A stretch of DNA of 64,000 nt from the NCBI RefSeq assembly GCF_027596085.1, contig NC_072466.1, forward strand, positions 22,118,613 to 22,182,612, read 5' to 3'. Of the stretch, positions 24,184-36,026 are shown in pieces. Position numbers and translations under genes: made by a program. The DNA is from Anoplopoma fimbria (taxonomy: Eukaryota > Chordata > Actinopteri > Perciformes > Anoplopomatidae). The notes beneath the pieces are model-generated. The model was given only the letters and a program-made list of their open reading frames with translations, did not search any database and was not told the DNA's origin. Numbering within the stretch: position 1 is the first letter of the stretch; every line of letters begins with the position of its first letter.

Positions 24184-25482
24184 TCATGTGGTCTGCTGGG
24201 AGCAGAGCTGGTTGTGCAGCCTGACAGCAGCAGGAAGGAAGGACCTGCGGTACCTCTCCTTCACACACCGGGGGTGAAGCAGCCGGTGGCTGAAGGAGCT
24301 GCACAGAGCTGCCAGAGTGTCCTGCATGGGGTGGGAGGTATTGTTCATCAGGGATGATAGCTTGGCCATCACCCTCCTGTCTCCCACCACCTCCACCGTA
24401 TCCAGTGGACACCCCAGCACACTGCTGGCCTTCCTGACAAGCTTGTTCAGTCTCTTCTTGTCAGCTGCTGAGATGCTGCTGCTCCAGCAGACCACTGCAT
24501 AAAAGATGGCTGATGCCACCACGGAGTTGAAAAAGGTCTTCAGGAGTGCTCCCTGCACTCCAAAAGACCTCAGTCTCCTCAGCAGATAGAGTCTGCTCTG
24601 ACCCTTTTTATACAGTGCGTTAGTGTGATTAGTCCAGTCCAGTTTATTGTTCAAGTGAACACCCAGGTACTTATAAGATTTCACAATCTCAATGTCCTGT
24701 CCCTGGATGTTCACTGGTTCCGGAGGACAGTGTTTTCCCCGGCGGAAGTCCACCACCAGCTCTTTGGTTTTACCAGAGTTGATCTGGAGGCGGTTCCGCC
24801 GGCACCATCCTATGAAGTCCTGGTTCAGTTCTCTGTATTCCCTCTCATCGCCTGCGGAGATGAGGCCGACGATTGCAGAGTCGTCAGAGAACTTTTGCAG
24901 GTGGCAGGTATCAGAGTTATGTTTGAAGTCTGATGTGTAGATGGAGAAGAGGAATGGAGCCAGAACGGTTCCTTGTGGGGCCCCCGTGCTGCAGGACACC
25001 CGATCTGACTCACACTCCCCTATCCTCACATACTGTGGACGGTTGGTGAGGTAGTCCAGTATCCATGCAGTGAGGTGGTGGTCCACCCCGGTCTGCTCCA
25101 GCTTGTCCCTCAGAAGCAAAGGCTGGATGGTGTTGAAGGCACTGGAGAAGTCGAAGAACATGACTCTCACAGTGCTTCCAGCCTTTTCCAGGTGAGAAAG
25201 GCATCTTTGTAGCAGGTAGATGACAGCGTCATCCACCCCGATGCCAGGTTGATAGGCGAACTGAAGAGGGTCCAAAGATGAGATCACCAGGGGGCGGAGG
25301 TGCACAAGGACCAGCCGCTCCAGGGTCTTCATCAGGTGGGATGTTAGAGCCACCGGCCTGAAGCTGCTGAAGTCCTTGGCCCCGGGGTCTTTGGGACTGG
25401 TACCACGCAGGACGTCTTCCATAGCTGTGGTACCCTCCCCAGCTTCAAGCTCAAGTTGAAGATGTGCTCCACAATCCTGCAC
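24184..25482 (-). pseudogene. LINE A reverse transcriptase, palm to C-terminus
   Basis: A 432-codon frame. True RT sequence starts about residue 35 (AKDFSSFRPVALTSHLMKTL); the first 34 residues are out-of-frame. Motifs: FFDFSSAFNTI (109-119, motif A with catalytic Asp), STGAPQGTVLAPFLF (166-179, motif B), FSDD (198-201, motif C, the catalytic Asp pair), GKTKELVVDF (237-246, motif D) and YKYLGVHLN (motif E region). The end (HPMQDTLAALCSSFSHRLLH, then RCVKERYRRSFLPAAVRLHN) is the usual C-terminal domain of this LINE group, followed by a stop. All catalytic residues are kept, so the element is inactive because of the upstream frameshifts, not active-site loss. The internal Met at 25482 is not the native start. 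Confidence 0.92.
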
Positions 25483-25595
25483 AGCTGGTCTGCGCAGGAT
25501 CTGAGGAGCCTTGAGCTGATGCCGTCCGGACCCGTGGCTTTTCTCACCTTTATCTTCCTCAGTTCTTTTCTCACCTGATTAATTGAGAGGGACAA
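25344..25595 (-). pseudogene. LINE A reverse transcriptase, N-terminal piece
   Basis: An 83-codon frame beginning MSLSINQVRKELRKIKVRKA, followed by the RT motif ATGPDGISSRLLRSCADQL and then VPQLWKTSCVVPVPKTPG. These are the fingers-region motifs of non-LTR reverse transcriptase. After PKTPG the frame shifts (near 25385) and the remaining residues are spurious. The correct continuation (DFSSFRPVALTSH) is in the overlapping frame described next. Confidence 0.88.
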
Positions 25596-26146
25596 GTTGG
25601 GGGAAGGGGGCTGTGTGCTGTAGGTTGTTGGAGTGGGGGTGGGGGTGGGGTGTTGGAGGTGTGCAGTGTTTGAGGAGTGTGGAGGGGAGCCGAGTGTTGT
25701 GGAAAAGGGGGTGGAGGAGGAGGAAGAAGAGGGGGGTAATCCACAGGGGGTGCAGACGGTGGGGGCTGCAGCGGCAGGGAGGTCTGGGTGGGGGGAGGGG
25801 TGGGTGGCTGATCAAATCTGTTAAAGAATGAGTTCAGATCATTCACCCACTGTTGGTCCCCCACAGGCTGTTGGTTGGGCCCCTTGTGGCCAGACATGGC
25901 CTTGAGGCTCTTCCAGACTCCGCTGATGTTGTTCTGCTGCAGCTGGTCCTCCATCTTTGTCCTGTAGATATTCTTCCCCTCCCTTATCTTCCTCCTCAGC
26001 TCCCTCTGCACAGTCCTCAGCTCCTCCTTGTTTCCTGATCTAAAGACCCTCTTCTTCTCCTTGAGGAGGGTCTTTATCTCAGGATTGATCCAGGGTTTGC
26101 TGTTGGAAAAACACCGTACAGTCCTGGTGGGTACGGTGTTCTCCAC
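25571..26146 (-). pseudogene. LINE A linker segment between endonuclease and RT
   Basis: A 191-codon frame continuing the LINE polyprotein after the first frameshift. The N-terminal part (FSNSKPWINPEIKTLLKEKK and a following basic helix-rich stretch ending SGVWKSLKAMSGHKG) is the usual connecting region between endonuclease and reverse transcriptase in this LINE group. From about residue 113 it becomes a proline-rich low-complexity tract (25580-25810) with many Pro-Pro runs. The frame closes near 25571, where the next frame (25595 downward) takes over, so a second indel lies in the Pro-rich DNA, which is prone to slippage. The Met at the start is internal to the original protein. Confidence 0.85.
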
Positions 26147-27206
26147 ACAAAAGTTTATGTAATCCGTTATTGTGTTGTGAGACCCTCGATGTCCTCCCCA
26201 TGGGCATCACTGAACACTTCCCACACAGTCGAGTCAAACAGTCCTTAAGAGCCTCCTCGGCTTCATCGGACCATCTTTTGACTGTGCGGGTCACAGCTGG
26301 CTGCCTGTGCACAAGAGGTTTGTACACAGGCCGGAGGTGCACCAGGTTGTGGTCAGATCTTCCCAGGGGAGGGAGGGGTGATGAGCTGTATGCCTCCTTG
26401 GTGTTGGCATACAGTAGGTCCAGGGTTCTGTTGTCTCTGGTGGGGCAGGTGATGTACTGGGTGAAGGTGGGCAGAGTGGAGGACGGAGGGGCATGGTTAA
26501 AGTCACCAGAGAGGAGGAGGAGGGCATTGGGATGTTGTGTCAGCAGCCTGCTTTGTGTCAGCAGCCTGCTTGTCGCCGAGTGTATGACGTCACAGGCCGC
26601 TTCTCCGTTAGCAGAGGGGGGAATATACGCAGCTATTGTGATAACGTGCGAGAATTCCCTCGGTAAATATACCGGCCTCATGCTAACGGCCAACAGCTCA
26701 ATGTCCTCTGTACAGGTCTGCTCCTTAACAGTGATGTGTCCAGAGTTACACCATCTATCATTCACAAACACTGCCAGACCTCCTCCCTTCCTCTTACCGC
26801 TCTCCGCTGTCCTGTCTGCCCGGATGATGCGGAACCCGTCCAGTGCAGCGTTGGTGTCCGGAGTCATCTCCGTGAGCCATGTCTCCGTGAACACCATGAC
26901 GCTACACTCCCGGTATTCCCTCTGATGGCGAGTCAGTGCTGATAGCTCGTCCATCTTGTTGGGGAGAGACCGTACGTTTCCCATGATGATGGAGGGGAGG
27001 ACGGGTTTGAAACGTCTGCTCCTGGCGCGACGTTCTGCCCCAGCACGGCATCCCCGTCTCCTCCTCCTCAGCTCACGGGGAACCTCGGGTCTCTCCTCCG
27101 GCAGCAGCAGCGCCGTGTCCCGGAGCGCTAACAGCTGACCCCTGCTGTAAACAAAGGGGGCCATGGCTGCGGGCTGAAACTCCGGGCACGGAGGTGGAAA
27201 GTGCAA
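26079..27206 (-). pseudogene. LINE A endonuclease domain (frameshifted)
   Basis: A 375-codon frame encoding an apurinic-type endonuclease that nicks target DNA to prime reverse transcription. Visible motifs: NVRSLPNK (residue 77, metal-binding Asn), TETW (107-110, catalytic Glu), RADR (129-132), GGGLAVFVND (141-150), SGDFN (233-237), TLDLLYANT (261-269) and RSDHN (283-287, catalytic Asp-His). All core residues are present. The Met at residue 15 (MAPFVYSRGQ) is a more natural start than the upstream Met. After about residue 323 the reading shifts (near 26240), and the last 50 codons are out-of-frame sequence. An 18 bp tandem duplication (26535-26570) adds six residues just before SGDFN, which may disturb the fold. 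Confidence 0.9.
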
Positions 27207-27385
27207 AAAACTGCAGGTAGACCACGTGAAAGTCTACGAGTTTCACTGCCATAGTGCAAAATGTTTACAAAATTAAATAAGTAAAAAAAAAAGTAACAGA
27301 AGTAACAAAAAAAACACAATTTAAAGGAAAAAGCTCACAGGTGAGCAGGAGCTGCTGTAAGAGGCAGCCACTCGCGCGGCGCCAT

Positions 27386-30300
27386 TTTTATTTACTTATT
27401 TATTAAAAGTTTAGTGCCTTTTGTTGGTGGCCAATTTCTCTAATGTTTGCCTGTCCATTAAGATTTTATTGTTTGGTGGTGAATTGAACAAAGAGTAATA
27501 TTTAGAGATTTGGGAAGACAGAAATCACAGGAGCTTTGCACTTGGGTCCAGGTCAAATTTAATTTAGTATGTCATGAATTTCTTTGCGTTCAGTGTCCAT
27601 GAGATGTTGGCTAAAATCGTCAAGTTGAATGCTGATTTTAGCATTTAGTTTAAAGCAACGCTATGCAGCCATCAGTGCCAGTAGCGTTGATGTAAACTCT
27701 TATAGGGCGTTGTGTGTGGACATTGTGCAAAAAAAGACATACTTTCAGATTACCTCTTGTGCAGCTGGCGAGCCATACACATTTTTTTCAGCAGGGTATG
27801 CAACCAGACTTAAAATGTGACCCCATATATGCCGATAGCCCCAACACACATCCGATGGAATTCTGGCATGAATCAGAAGGTGCTGTAGGTTTACTGTTGA
27901 GCAAAATGGTGGACAGTCAACCCTCCAGTAACACCTCCAGTAACAGCATCACCAGGCAGCCAAACAAGGAATCCTTATCCTGCAAGAAGAAATCTTGTTC
28001 CTATAAATTTTCATTTTATTCTCACTCAATGCAAAACACCATATTTTGGTTCCTCCTAGAGATAGGTATTTTTATTCAAAATCATAAAAAATAGACTTTG
28101 TAAGATTTGGATTGATATTTTTTCAGGATATTCTTATTCATATTCATAAAATGGACATGAGATACAGTTTACTACGATCTTTATCTGCATCAGCATACAT
28201 TTAAACTGACATTTTTTTTCTTCGGCAGAGCAGTAGTAACAGTGAGCTTTTGGTCCAGGTGACACTATCTGCTTCTTTTTTGCCATTGAGTGGGTCCATT
28301 TGAGCACTTGGGGTTTAACTGCAGTGCTCCAGGGCTCCTTTAATTGTACACAACAGGACAGGGACGCTTTCATTCACTTCTTCAACACATAGATTTCAAC
28401 TGGCAAACATCCAGCTACAAGTCACAACTCCTCTTCACCTTTCAGCCACTGTAGTTCCCCCAGAAATCAACGTGAACCTCATCACTCTGCAGCTTGTTTT
28501 TTGTAATTTATTTATTTATTTTCTGGGAGCCGATCCATCCCTGGCAGCGCTGACAGATGTTTTCAAGGACACTGGCTATTGGGGAATAAATCAGCCGAAA
28601 TCCCCAATCTTAATGGTGCACTCCGCTCAATCACAGGTAGATCAAATAGCAATAGAAAAGCCATCATCACCTACTCATGGAGCTGCAGGGCGAGGCTTTT
28701 TGCTCAGTGATTCCTGGCGATTGCAGCTCACATTTAGTCGTACTTATACTTCAACTTTTTATCTTCCTGTCGTTTTTCAAGAGGAAAAAGCCAGATAGTC
28801 ATGCTTAGTCATACATTGACATAAGTGGCAAATAAATAAAAATGAAAAGCTAAGACTTAACTAAAACTAAGAAAAGGCGACTTCAAAAATATGTAAAAAA
28901 ACAAATAAACAAGTAAAAATATGCTTAGTAAGATTTCTTGAGATAAGATGCAATATTTAGGCCTTTCAAGATTAAAAGAGATCTTGGCGATATTGGTGTA
29001 CAGTCAGAAGTTATAAGCCCAAAACTATTTTTTCCCCATCTACACTGAAAAATGACTTTTTGAAAATCTTTGCCAGAGTTCTAAAAAGCTCAGTTTTCAG
29101 TGATTTAAAACACTGTTTGGCTAAAACGCAAAGACTAAAGCCATGTTTACAATAATACCCATGTTTGTGTTTACTAGGACTAAATTAAACAGTAAATTGC
29201 ATGCTGTATAATCGTGTTTACAACAGGATTTTCCGATTCAGTGCAAAACCATGCCTCGAATCTGTGAAATCTTTCACCGACCAGGTTGCTGCAAAAGTCC
29301 TGCTACGTCACATGGTCCTCACATGAATCCCTCTGTATGAATAATGAATGTCTTACCCAGAGCGGCGATTAAGCCTTGTGTGCAGAATGTGCACTTCACT
29401 CCGGCAGATGAAGCCGCTCTTTTATGTCATCAGAGGAGCATTTATTTAGCGGCAGTGCAGTCTCTTAGAGGGTAAATGGGAGGGAAAGACAGTGAATGGT
29501 AGAAAATGGGGTGATGGGGGAAGGGTTGATAGAGACGGAGTCATTTGACTGAACCAAAATTGGTCCGGCTGCATTTTCAGATCATTTTGTGCACACAGTT
29601 AGTTGGTCTGTTAGTCTGGCCCCAGTTCATTGGAGGTCTGAGCTAAAGTTTAAACCTCTCTGACTGTTTCTCTCCGTCTATCTTGCCCACAGATACTCGT
29701 TCATGTTTTCTGCCCTTGTTCTTGTTATCATGTGTCAGATAGCCAAGCTTATTGACACTTACAGGGTCCCCCCCCCCCCCCCGGCTGATGTCTGTCCCCT
29801 GACTCCTGAGAGGAGGAACCGCTGAGGACACAGACGATCGATTGGTTTGTAACTCGGATGCGATGCTGAGTTTTCCTGCCTTCCTCAGAGGCTGTGTGTT
29901 AGTGTCTGGCTGAATGAGAAATTGTGTCCCACTGTCTTCATTTGCATTCCCGAAACGTCCTGGAAAACACACCTGACGTCCCATCTGCATACAACCATTT
30001 TTGAGTGCTTGAAGTGTTATTAGTGTTTTTTAATGATGATGAAATGAATTTGAAAAGCCACATTATGGATCATTTGTTGAATAAAATATGGGAGGAATGG
30101 CTCAGTTTATCTTCACTAGAAATCATGTGGCAGAGATTAATATGAATGTGCATCATGTCCATGTGAATATTTTAGAGCAGTAACAACAAAGCAACATTAA
30201 CCGTGAGTGGACTAAATATCTCCAATCAACTGTATCATTACAATACAAATAATAGTTAGGACTAGAAACATAGCTCTAATTAATAGCAGAGCATTTTCTG

Positions 30301-31504
30301 GGAAAATCTGTTATAATCATTGGTGTGTCCTTGTACAGTACAGGATAAAGGGTAGTACCTGATTTTATGTTAAGCATTAGTTGGTGCAGTGTAAAAGTGA
30401 ATTTCTTAATCAAGACGAATTTGAATAACTTTCATCATTCATCATGGCATCAACACATACTTTGGTTCTTCAGTAAAACCTTCGATTTGATTTAACTTAA
30501 ATCGAAGAGACCTTTCTCTCCCACAGATTTACTTTTTTCTTTCATTAAAGTTGTTTGCATGAGGAAGGCTGCATGAGTGGATCTGACAGAGTGGACTAGA
30601 TAAAAGTATGAAATATTACCATCTGTAGCTAACTACAAAACATCAGCCTGGCAGCCGCAAATCATATCCTGAAAGGCACTTTTTCTTCATAGATGTGAGA
30701 TGTGAGACGTTTCGACGGTCGGGAAACAGATCCACTGAAATGCACCCATGTCAGACAGCGTTTCAAAGGCTTGTGCTAAATTTATTCAACCTTTAGAATG
30801 GAAACATGAGCTAATCAGATTTAATCAACAATTTATTAACCTTTCAAGCCTGCTTTTCCATTAAATGAGGCATTAGGAAATCATGTTTCCACACTGTTTG
30901 GCAATAGTTATCTATCTGCCCCTTATATAACAAGTGCTATGATGCTTCTCCCATATTTAATTATTAAAACCCAATATGACATGTTTTTTATTGCATCGTT
31001 ACATCAAAATGAATTATTCCGGTGGTCTGGTGCATTGATTCAATATTCACATTTTCCCCAAACTTGGCCTTATATAACAGCTGCTTTAGGAACTATGATG
31101 CCCATTACAATAAATTGGTTTGGCTCTTGAAAATGTGTTTGCTTAGCCACAACTCCCTCACAGTATTTTCCACCGCATGTATCTCTCTCACTTCTTGTGA
31201 GTGGGACCCATTTTTGCATGTTAAAATATTGTGTTTATTCAGTAGACCATGGTCCAAAATGATGACAATGGTCTCAGTTGAAGAAATTAGGATTTGCATA
31301 ATGTTTTGGTAACATTTGAAAATGCTCATTCAAATATTCAAATACAAGTTGCAAACTTGCTGCAAGGTTTTGATTTTGTTTTGAAAAAGTTGTATTTCCA
31401 CTCTTCGTAGCAACTAAAAAAACTTTATATATTGTCCTGATAAACATTAGATTGTAATTAAAATTACTTGAGACTGTGAGCCCATTAGCGACATTTGCAA
31501 CTCA
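27386..31504. other. No gene seen; C-run and remnants
   Basis: Contains a run of 15 C at 29768-29782. Around 29040-29160 is a block of GTTTTCAG/AAAACAC words resembling an old palindromic DNA-element remnant. The frames at 27714-28094 (126 codons), 28472-28798 (108) and 29643-29990 (115, minus) have no domain I recognise. Confidence 0.5.
29768..29782 (+). repeat. Poly-C run
   Basis: Fifteen consecutive C residues, a likely site of length variation or sequencing error. Confidence 0.95.
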
Positions 31505-31790
31505 CAGCAAGGGACAAAGTATAAAGAGCTACAAAGTCCACTTTGGTTGGCGTGGATGGTTGGGTCAAGCAAACAAAGGACTTTCACCAAGGAGACCGCT
31601 GTTTGTGTCTTCTGTGAAACCAAAAGTCAACATTTTGAGTTATTTTAAGCTATGCAAGTACATTACGTAAATTACTTAACTTTCATTGGCTATGACACTG
31701 AAGTAACCTAATAAACGTAACCTACCCCAAACCACAACCTTTTGCTAAACCGAGAGGTTTTGTTTACTCAACCTAAGTGTTGCCAAGGGA
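31505..31790 (+). repeat. Dispersed repeat, 'GGACTTT.ACCAAGGAG' family, copy 2
   Basis: TAAAGAGCTACAAAGTCCAC, then GGTTGGGTCAAGCAAACAAA, GGACTTTCACCAAGGAGACC and GTGAAACCAAAAGTCAACAT align with 21650-21740. The CCTAAACC-type module follows at 31730-31768. This is the fullest copy of the four. Confidence 0.65.
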
Positions 31791-32484
31791 TCCTGACCAT
31801 GGATGTATCAAGATAAATGGAAACAACATTGGTAGGGTTATCCTGTTCATACCTGTGATAGTTGCCCAGACGTGAATTGGAATCCTCAGTGATAAAATGA
31901 GCCTGATTTAGCTTAGATGTTATCTATATAGAGTGTTTAGGTACTGCGTTGTGAATATATTTAGCAGATGGCATAATTTAGCAATAATGTTCAATAGACA
32001 TTATTGCTGCTATTATAAAGCATATTGTTAGTTGTCTAGTTCATAAATTAATCCATTCATTGTTTTAATTCTAACCCACATACTGTGTCTCAAAAAGATT
32101 GTTTTTATTTTTATTATATCCAGTAGTGACATGTCTGTTCTTTCAGTATGCTCAGGAATGCTCCCATGCATGTCTTGTTGTCCATTCTCTCATGCTCTGG
32201 TGCCAAAGGAGCGAGTACCACTAACAGATTCAGTGTATGCGTCTGTACATCTGGCCAGCACAATGCCAACAACCTTGACATCGCCAGAGACCCTACTGGA
32301 AATGCCTTTGTCAGCACAAAAACAAAGACAACTGTGAAGCATGAATATTCATTACGGATGAGTCAACACTGACTGCGACTCTGACAGACGTCATCATTTA
32401 AGAGAGATGGACAAGGTTGCAGAGATTTTGTCAGTCTAATTATAAAGATCATATATAGTAGAGAGTAGTATATGGCAGCGATCG

Positions 32485-32700
32485 GTGAAGTATAAAGAGC
32501 GACAAAGTAGTGATGAGGTCAGGGTGGAGGGGGGGGTCTGGGAGGCCCCTGTTTGTGTCCCATTTGCTACACATTTGTCACATGGTGACCTTTCCGTCAT
32601 GTAACTTCCATACTTCCAAGTATTTTAGCCCCAACCAATATCAAAACCAAAATCTTTTTCTGAAACCCAAACAAGTAGTTCTGTTGCCTCAGATGACAGC
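32485..32700 (+). repeat. Dispersed repeat, 'GGACTTT.ACCAAGGAG' family, copy 3 (diverged)
   Basis: TAAAGAGCGACAAAGTAGTG matches the start of copy 2. The middle differs. CCCTGTTTGTGTCCCATTTG and the AAACCCAAACAAGTAGTTCT module (32643-32690) match the later part. Confidence 0.5.
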
Positions 32701-33019
32701 ACTGATCACTCAGGTTGCTGGACATTTGAACACATTTTGATTAAGCCACACCCACATTTATGAGGCGAAATGCTAGACAGTAATTCTAGGAAGGAATAAA
32801 TAGCTGTGTTTACATTCACATAATTATATGCACATTTTTCAAGTATCACATTAGAAAAGCTGTATGTAAAGGACAAAATTAAAAATTAAAAAAACCTGGC
32901 GTCAGTCATCCATAATCACCTTCTCCATATAAGCTCGGTCATGACTCCACTCCTGTGCCAGATAATTCGTCTTGTTCAGTAGTGGTTCTGTTAATGTCGC
33001 TCTGTCGTGAAGTCTTGTA

Positions 33020-33320
33020 TTTTTTGTTCTAGTTCCTTGGCTTTTTGTAATACTCTACACTTTTGTAACCAACCTTTTTGTTCTCGTTTGTTTTTCCAGC
33101 GTGTGCCTCGTTCCCTACCTGAGTTTTTGTTTCCCACTGCTCTCCAGACGCCTTTCATCCGTCGTGCCAGACTGCTTCCTGCTGTCGCCACCTGTGCTTT
33201 TTGTTTTTTCCCCACTTTGTAGCTTGTCTGTATTAGACTTGTTTTAATTAAATATATTAGAGAAACCCCTGAGTCTGTTTCCACCTGTGTTGGTCCAGAA
33301 CGCTAACCCAAACCTCAAGC
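33020..33320 (+). repeat. T/C-rich interspersed repeat, second example
   Basis: Pyrimidine-rich, with TTGTTCTAGTTCCTTGGCTT and GTGCCTCGTTCCCTACCTGA, then an AT-rich stretch and an end CCCCTGAGTCTGTTTCCACC. Texture and end motif resemble the block at 11400-11810. A 97-codon minus-strand frame over it has no recognisable content. Confidence 0.35.
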
Positions 33321-34741
33321 CTCTAGCGTCAACTTCTGACCAAACTATGCTGTCAACTTCATTCTCTCCAAACCAGTGAATGAAAAAGCTCTTAATTTGC
33401 AACTCTTTTTAGCCGACATTAGAAAAGGTCGCTTAAAGTTGACTATTGTCTCTTCATAGTTACATATTCCACACTTGGCCCTTATTTTAATTCAGCTGCA
33501 TTCAGGCCTGTATTCTTTTTCTCACATCCAACATACTTCCCCCTCTCTGATGTCTGGCACAGAGTCAAAAGCAGCAGCACCTTTCTTCCTCGTCAATAGC
33601 CCTCCAGCTCATTGGTAGTCATCGAGAGGGGCCAGCTGGATATTATTACCGCTAATGAGGACTCACAACTCAACACTCTCAGAGTGTGTCTGAAATTATA
33701 ATGGATTAAAGCCACATTATATCAGGCATTGCAACGATATGAGAAAGGCCTGCCACAAAGGGATTCCCAGAGCTGAACACATCCGGTGCCATGTGGGCCC
33801 AAACATCGTCCCTGCAGCAGCCTACTCTGAGCGGGGGGCAGTGAATGAAAACATAAGAAACTGCACAGAAATGGAGAAGGCAGCTCCATATAAAGTATTC
33901 TGTACCTTGACTCAGAACATTATAATGCAACCCATTTCCTCCGGCTACACGCTGCACAAGATGAAATATTCTGCTTTATCTCTGGACCAAAGGACTGTTG
34001 GTTCTGTCTTTCCAATCCTGGCTTAAAGAACTACACATTTCCAATGGAACTCTTTGAATTTGCTAACTTCAATCTAAAAATTTGTTGTGAATCAACAGCA
34101 CGACAAAAACTTTCTGGACCTACGTTTATTTTTCAAACCTAAACGGTTTTCTCTATCGTACCAGTGACTTTTTCAGGAGAAACCATGAGAAGCAGAGGCT
34201 GACATGGCAGAATGTTTTATTAATGCCAGAAACAGTTGGTGCGTGAGGCAACCTAACAAATGGCCCCTGGCAAAACGGAGGCGGGAAGGAGCCTCTTTAT
34301 GCTACATTACGTCTGCAGTCCAATTGTAATCACCAAACACGTCTCTAAACACAACTTGGCTGGGAGTACAAATACAGTTTGAAGGATACAGAGGGAGAAA
34401 TACTAGGAACAATCATTTCTCTAGCAAACATTAACTTCAACTGCTTAATGGCTTTGATATGGCAGGTGTGCTGAACCATTGTGATTGATATAAAAACAGC
34501 TATTCCTTATTGGTATTGACAATTATGTGGATACAAGGAGAAAATAAAGAAAGCACAATGAAATGATTATATGCCAAAACTGCGGTAGTAGTGCATCATA
34601 AAAATGAAAGTGAAGCTTTTGGCCGGTAGTGACCCCCAGGAAAACATGCAAATACTTACACAGTCCATTTACAAAAACACTGTAGTATGTATGTATATAG
34701 TAGATTGCCAGTGAAGGAAATTGTCCTATTTCATTTATTGC
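33321..34741. other. No gene seen; possible conserved non-coding block near 33600-33700
   Basis: 33600-33700 has balanced composition and ATTACCGCTAATGAGGACTC-type words. The rest is ordinary. The frame at 33739-34026 (95 codons) has no recognisable domain. Confidence 0.4.
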
Positions 34742-34900
34742 AGAGAATTAGATGAGAAGATCAATACTCTATGTCCAGTTTACGCGGAGCTATCGCCAGC
34801 AGCTGGTTAGCTCAGCTTTCTGGAGTCTTCACTTTGGACAGAGCCAGCCTTGTTGTTTCCACTTGTTTATTGTGTTTATGCTAAGCTAAGCTTACTGCTA
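34742..34900 (+). repeat. Teleost interspersed repeat, left-end fragment
   Basis: CAGAGAATTAGATGAGAAGA, TCAATACTCTATGTCCAG, AGCAGCTGGTTAGCTCAGCT and GGACAGAGCCAGCCTTGTTG form the left part of the common fish repeat whose right part appears at 4041-4138. The GATGAGAAGATC start is the approximate inverse of the GGATCTTCTAATATAACTCT end seen there, which supports an inverted-end structure. Confidence 0.6.
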
Positions 34901-35094
34901 AAAGACCAATATAGGAATTTTTTTCCAAACTATTCTACTATTTAAAGTATTTGAATACTTTAAAGGAATAGTAGCCGCCAAAAAAACATTGGAAACACCC
35001 ACCGAATTCTTCTTTTTGAAGATTTATTTTTTTCATTGTTACATCAGTCACTGTAAATGTTAGAAAGTGATGCTATTCAACACATTCTCTTTCA

Positions 35095-35270
35095 CAACTT
35101 GTCAACTACCCATGCTTGATTAGTGGCCCTAAGTTTTAAACTATGACGCTGTAGGGACCTTCTTAGCATAACTTAAAATAAACTTCCAACGTAGGTTAAG
35201 TTTAGTTTTTAGATTTACTTGGTTAGGTTTAGGAAACAAGAGATTGTGGTTTAAAATAAGTTAACTTATG
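35095..35270. repeat. Diverged repeat: partner of 5.65 kb plus CCTAAACC module (minus)
   Basis: 35113-35160 pairs with 5650-5690. Immediately after, 35220-35254 is the reverse complement of the CCTAAACCTAAC module (GGTTAGGTTTAGGAAACAAG). Confidence 0.45.
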
Positions 35271-35987
35271 TATATGGCAATATTTAACTACGAGGTAAAT
35301 CACTTAATACTATTCTAAGCTGTGTAGAATGTATTAAAAGGACGGCATTTCTGTTTTTATCAGGCATGCAATGAGACATCCAGAGACAGAGAGAGAGACA
35401 AAAAATAGGGAGGGGAGCCTTGAGGAAATACCCTGTTGAAAACACAATCACAGCTCTGAGACAGCAGCACCTGCTCTGCAATAGCACCTGATGGTGTGCC
35501 AGACAGCTTGGCTAAGCGAGAGCTGACTGATGGCGTGGCTCTGTGTTGCATGAGAGGAAAGCTCATTATATGAAGGTCAAATTCAATGCGAGGAAGTGGA
35601 CTGTAATTTAACTTTTTAAGGAGTGGGCAAAAACTGTAATGGAAACTTAACCAGTGAACAGATGGAGTGTTTAGTAACTGGTAATTTGGTAACTTGTTAT
35701 GTAACACGTTACTTAGAGCATTCTTTTATTTTTCATCCTGGGTCTTATCAGTGTCCACAACATATTGTTGTAGAGTGTGAACAACTATTCACGTATGCCT
35801 CCAAGTTTTTGGGGGACAACATCAGACACAAAATCCTCTGGATATATATCACAATCACATAACAGTCTTCACAACTGTGACATTTTGCAAATATTGTGTC
35901 TGGGTTCATAAGATCATCTGGAGGCCTTTTCACGAGCTGCACTCACAGTATATAGCAAGTCACACATTGGCTGAGATTATCCGGTGC

Positions 35988-36026
35988 GGGAGCAATTTGG
36001 GGTTAAGTGTCTTGCCCAAGGACACA
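35988..36026 (-). mobile_element. V-SINE core remnant
   Basis: GGGAGCAATTTGGGGTTAAG, then TGTCTTGCCCAAGGACAC. This is the conserved V-SINE central domain without a recognisable tRNA head or LINE tail. Confidence 0.7.

Larger units (their letters stand above)
23945..27385 (-). mobile_element. LINE A, nearly full-length L2/CR1/Rex1-group retrotransposon
   Basis: This is the best preserved mobile element in the window, about 3.4 kb. In minus-strand order it has a 5' leader from about 27385, an APE-type endonuclease, a proline-rich linker, a reverse transcriptase with all main motifs, a C-terminal domain, and an AT-rich 3' tail of TTTTATT-type repeats ending near 23950. The protein is interrupted by frameshifts near 26240, 25580 and 25385, and no in-frame stop lies inside the conserved motifs. 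Such elements copy themselves by target-primed reverse transcription in the nucleus. Family assignment rests on motif style. Exact ends and target duplications are unclear because both flanks are AT-rich. Confidence 0.93.

Noticed and set aside
26170..26925. 251-codon plus-strand frame
   Set aside because: It is antisense to the LINE A endonuclease, whose motifs are on the minus strand. High GC content of the LINE leaves the other strand open.
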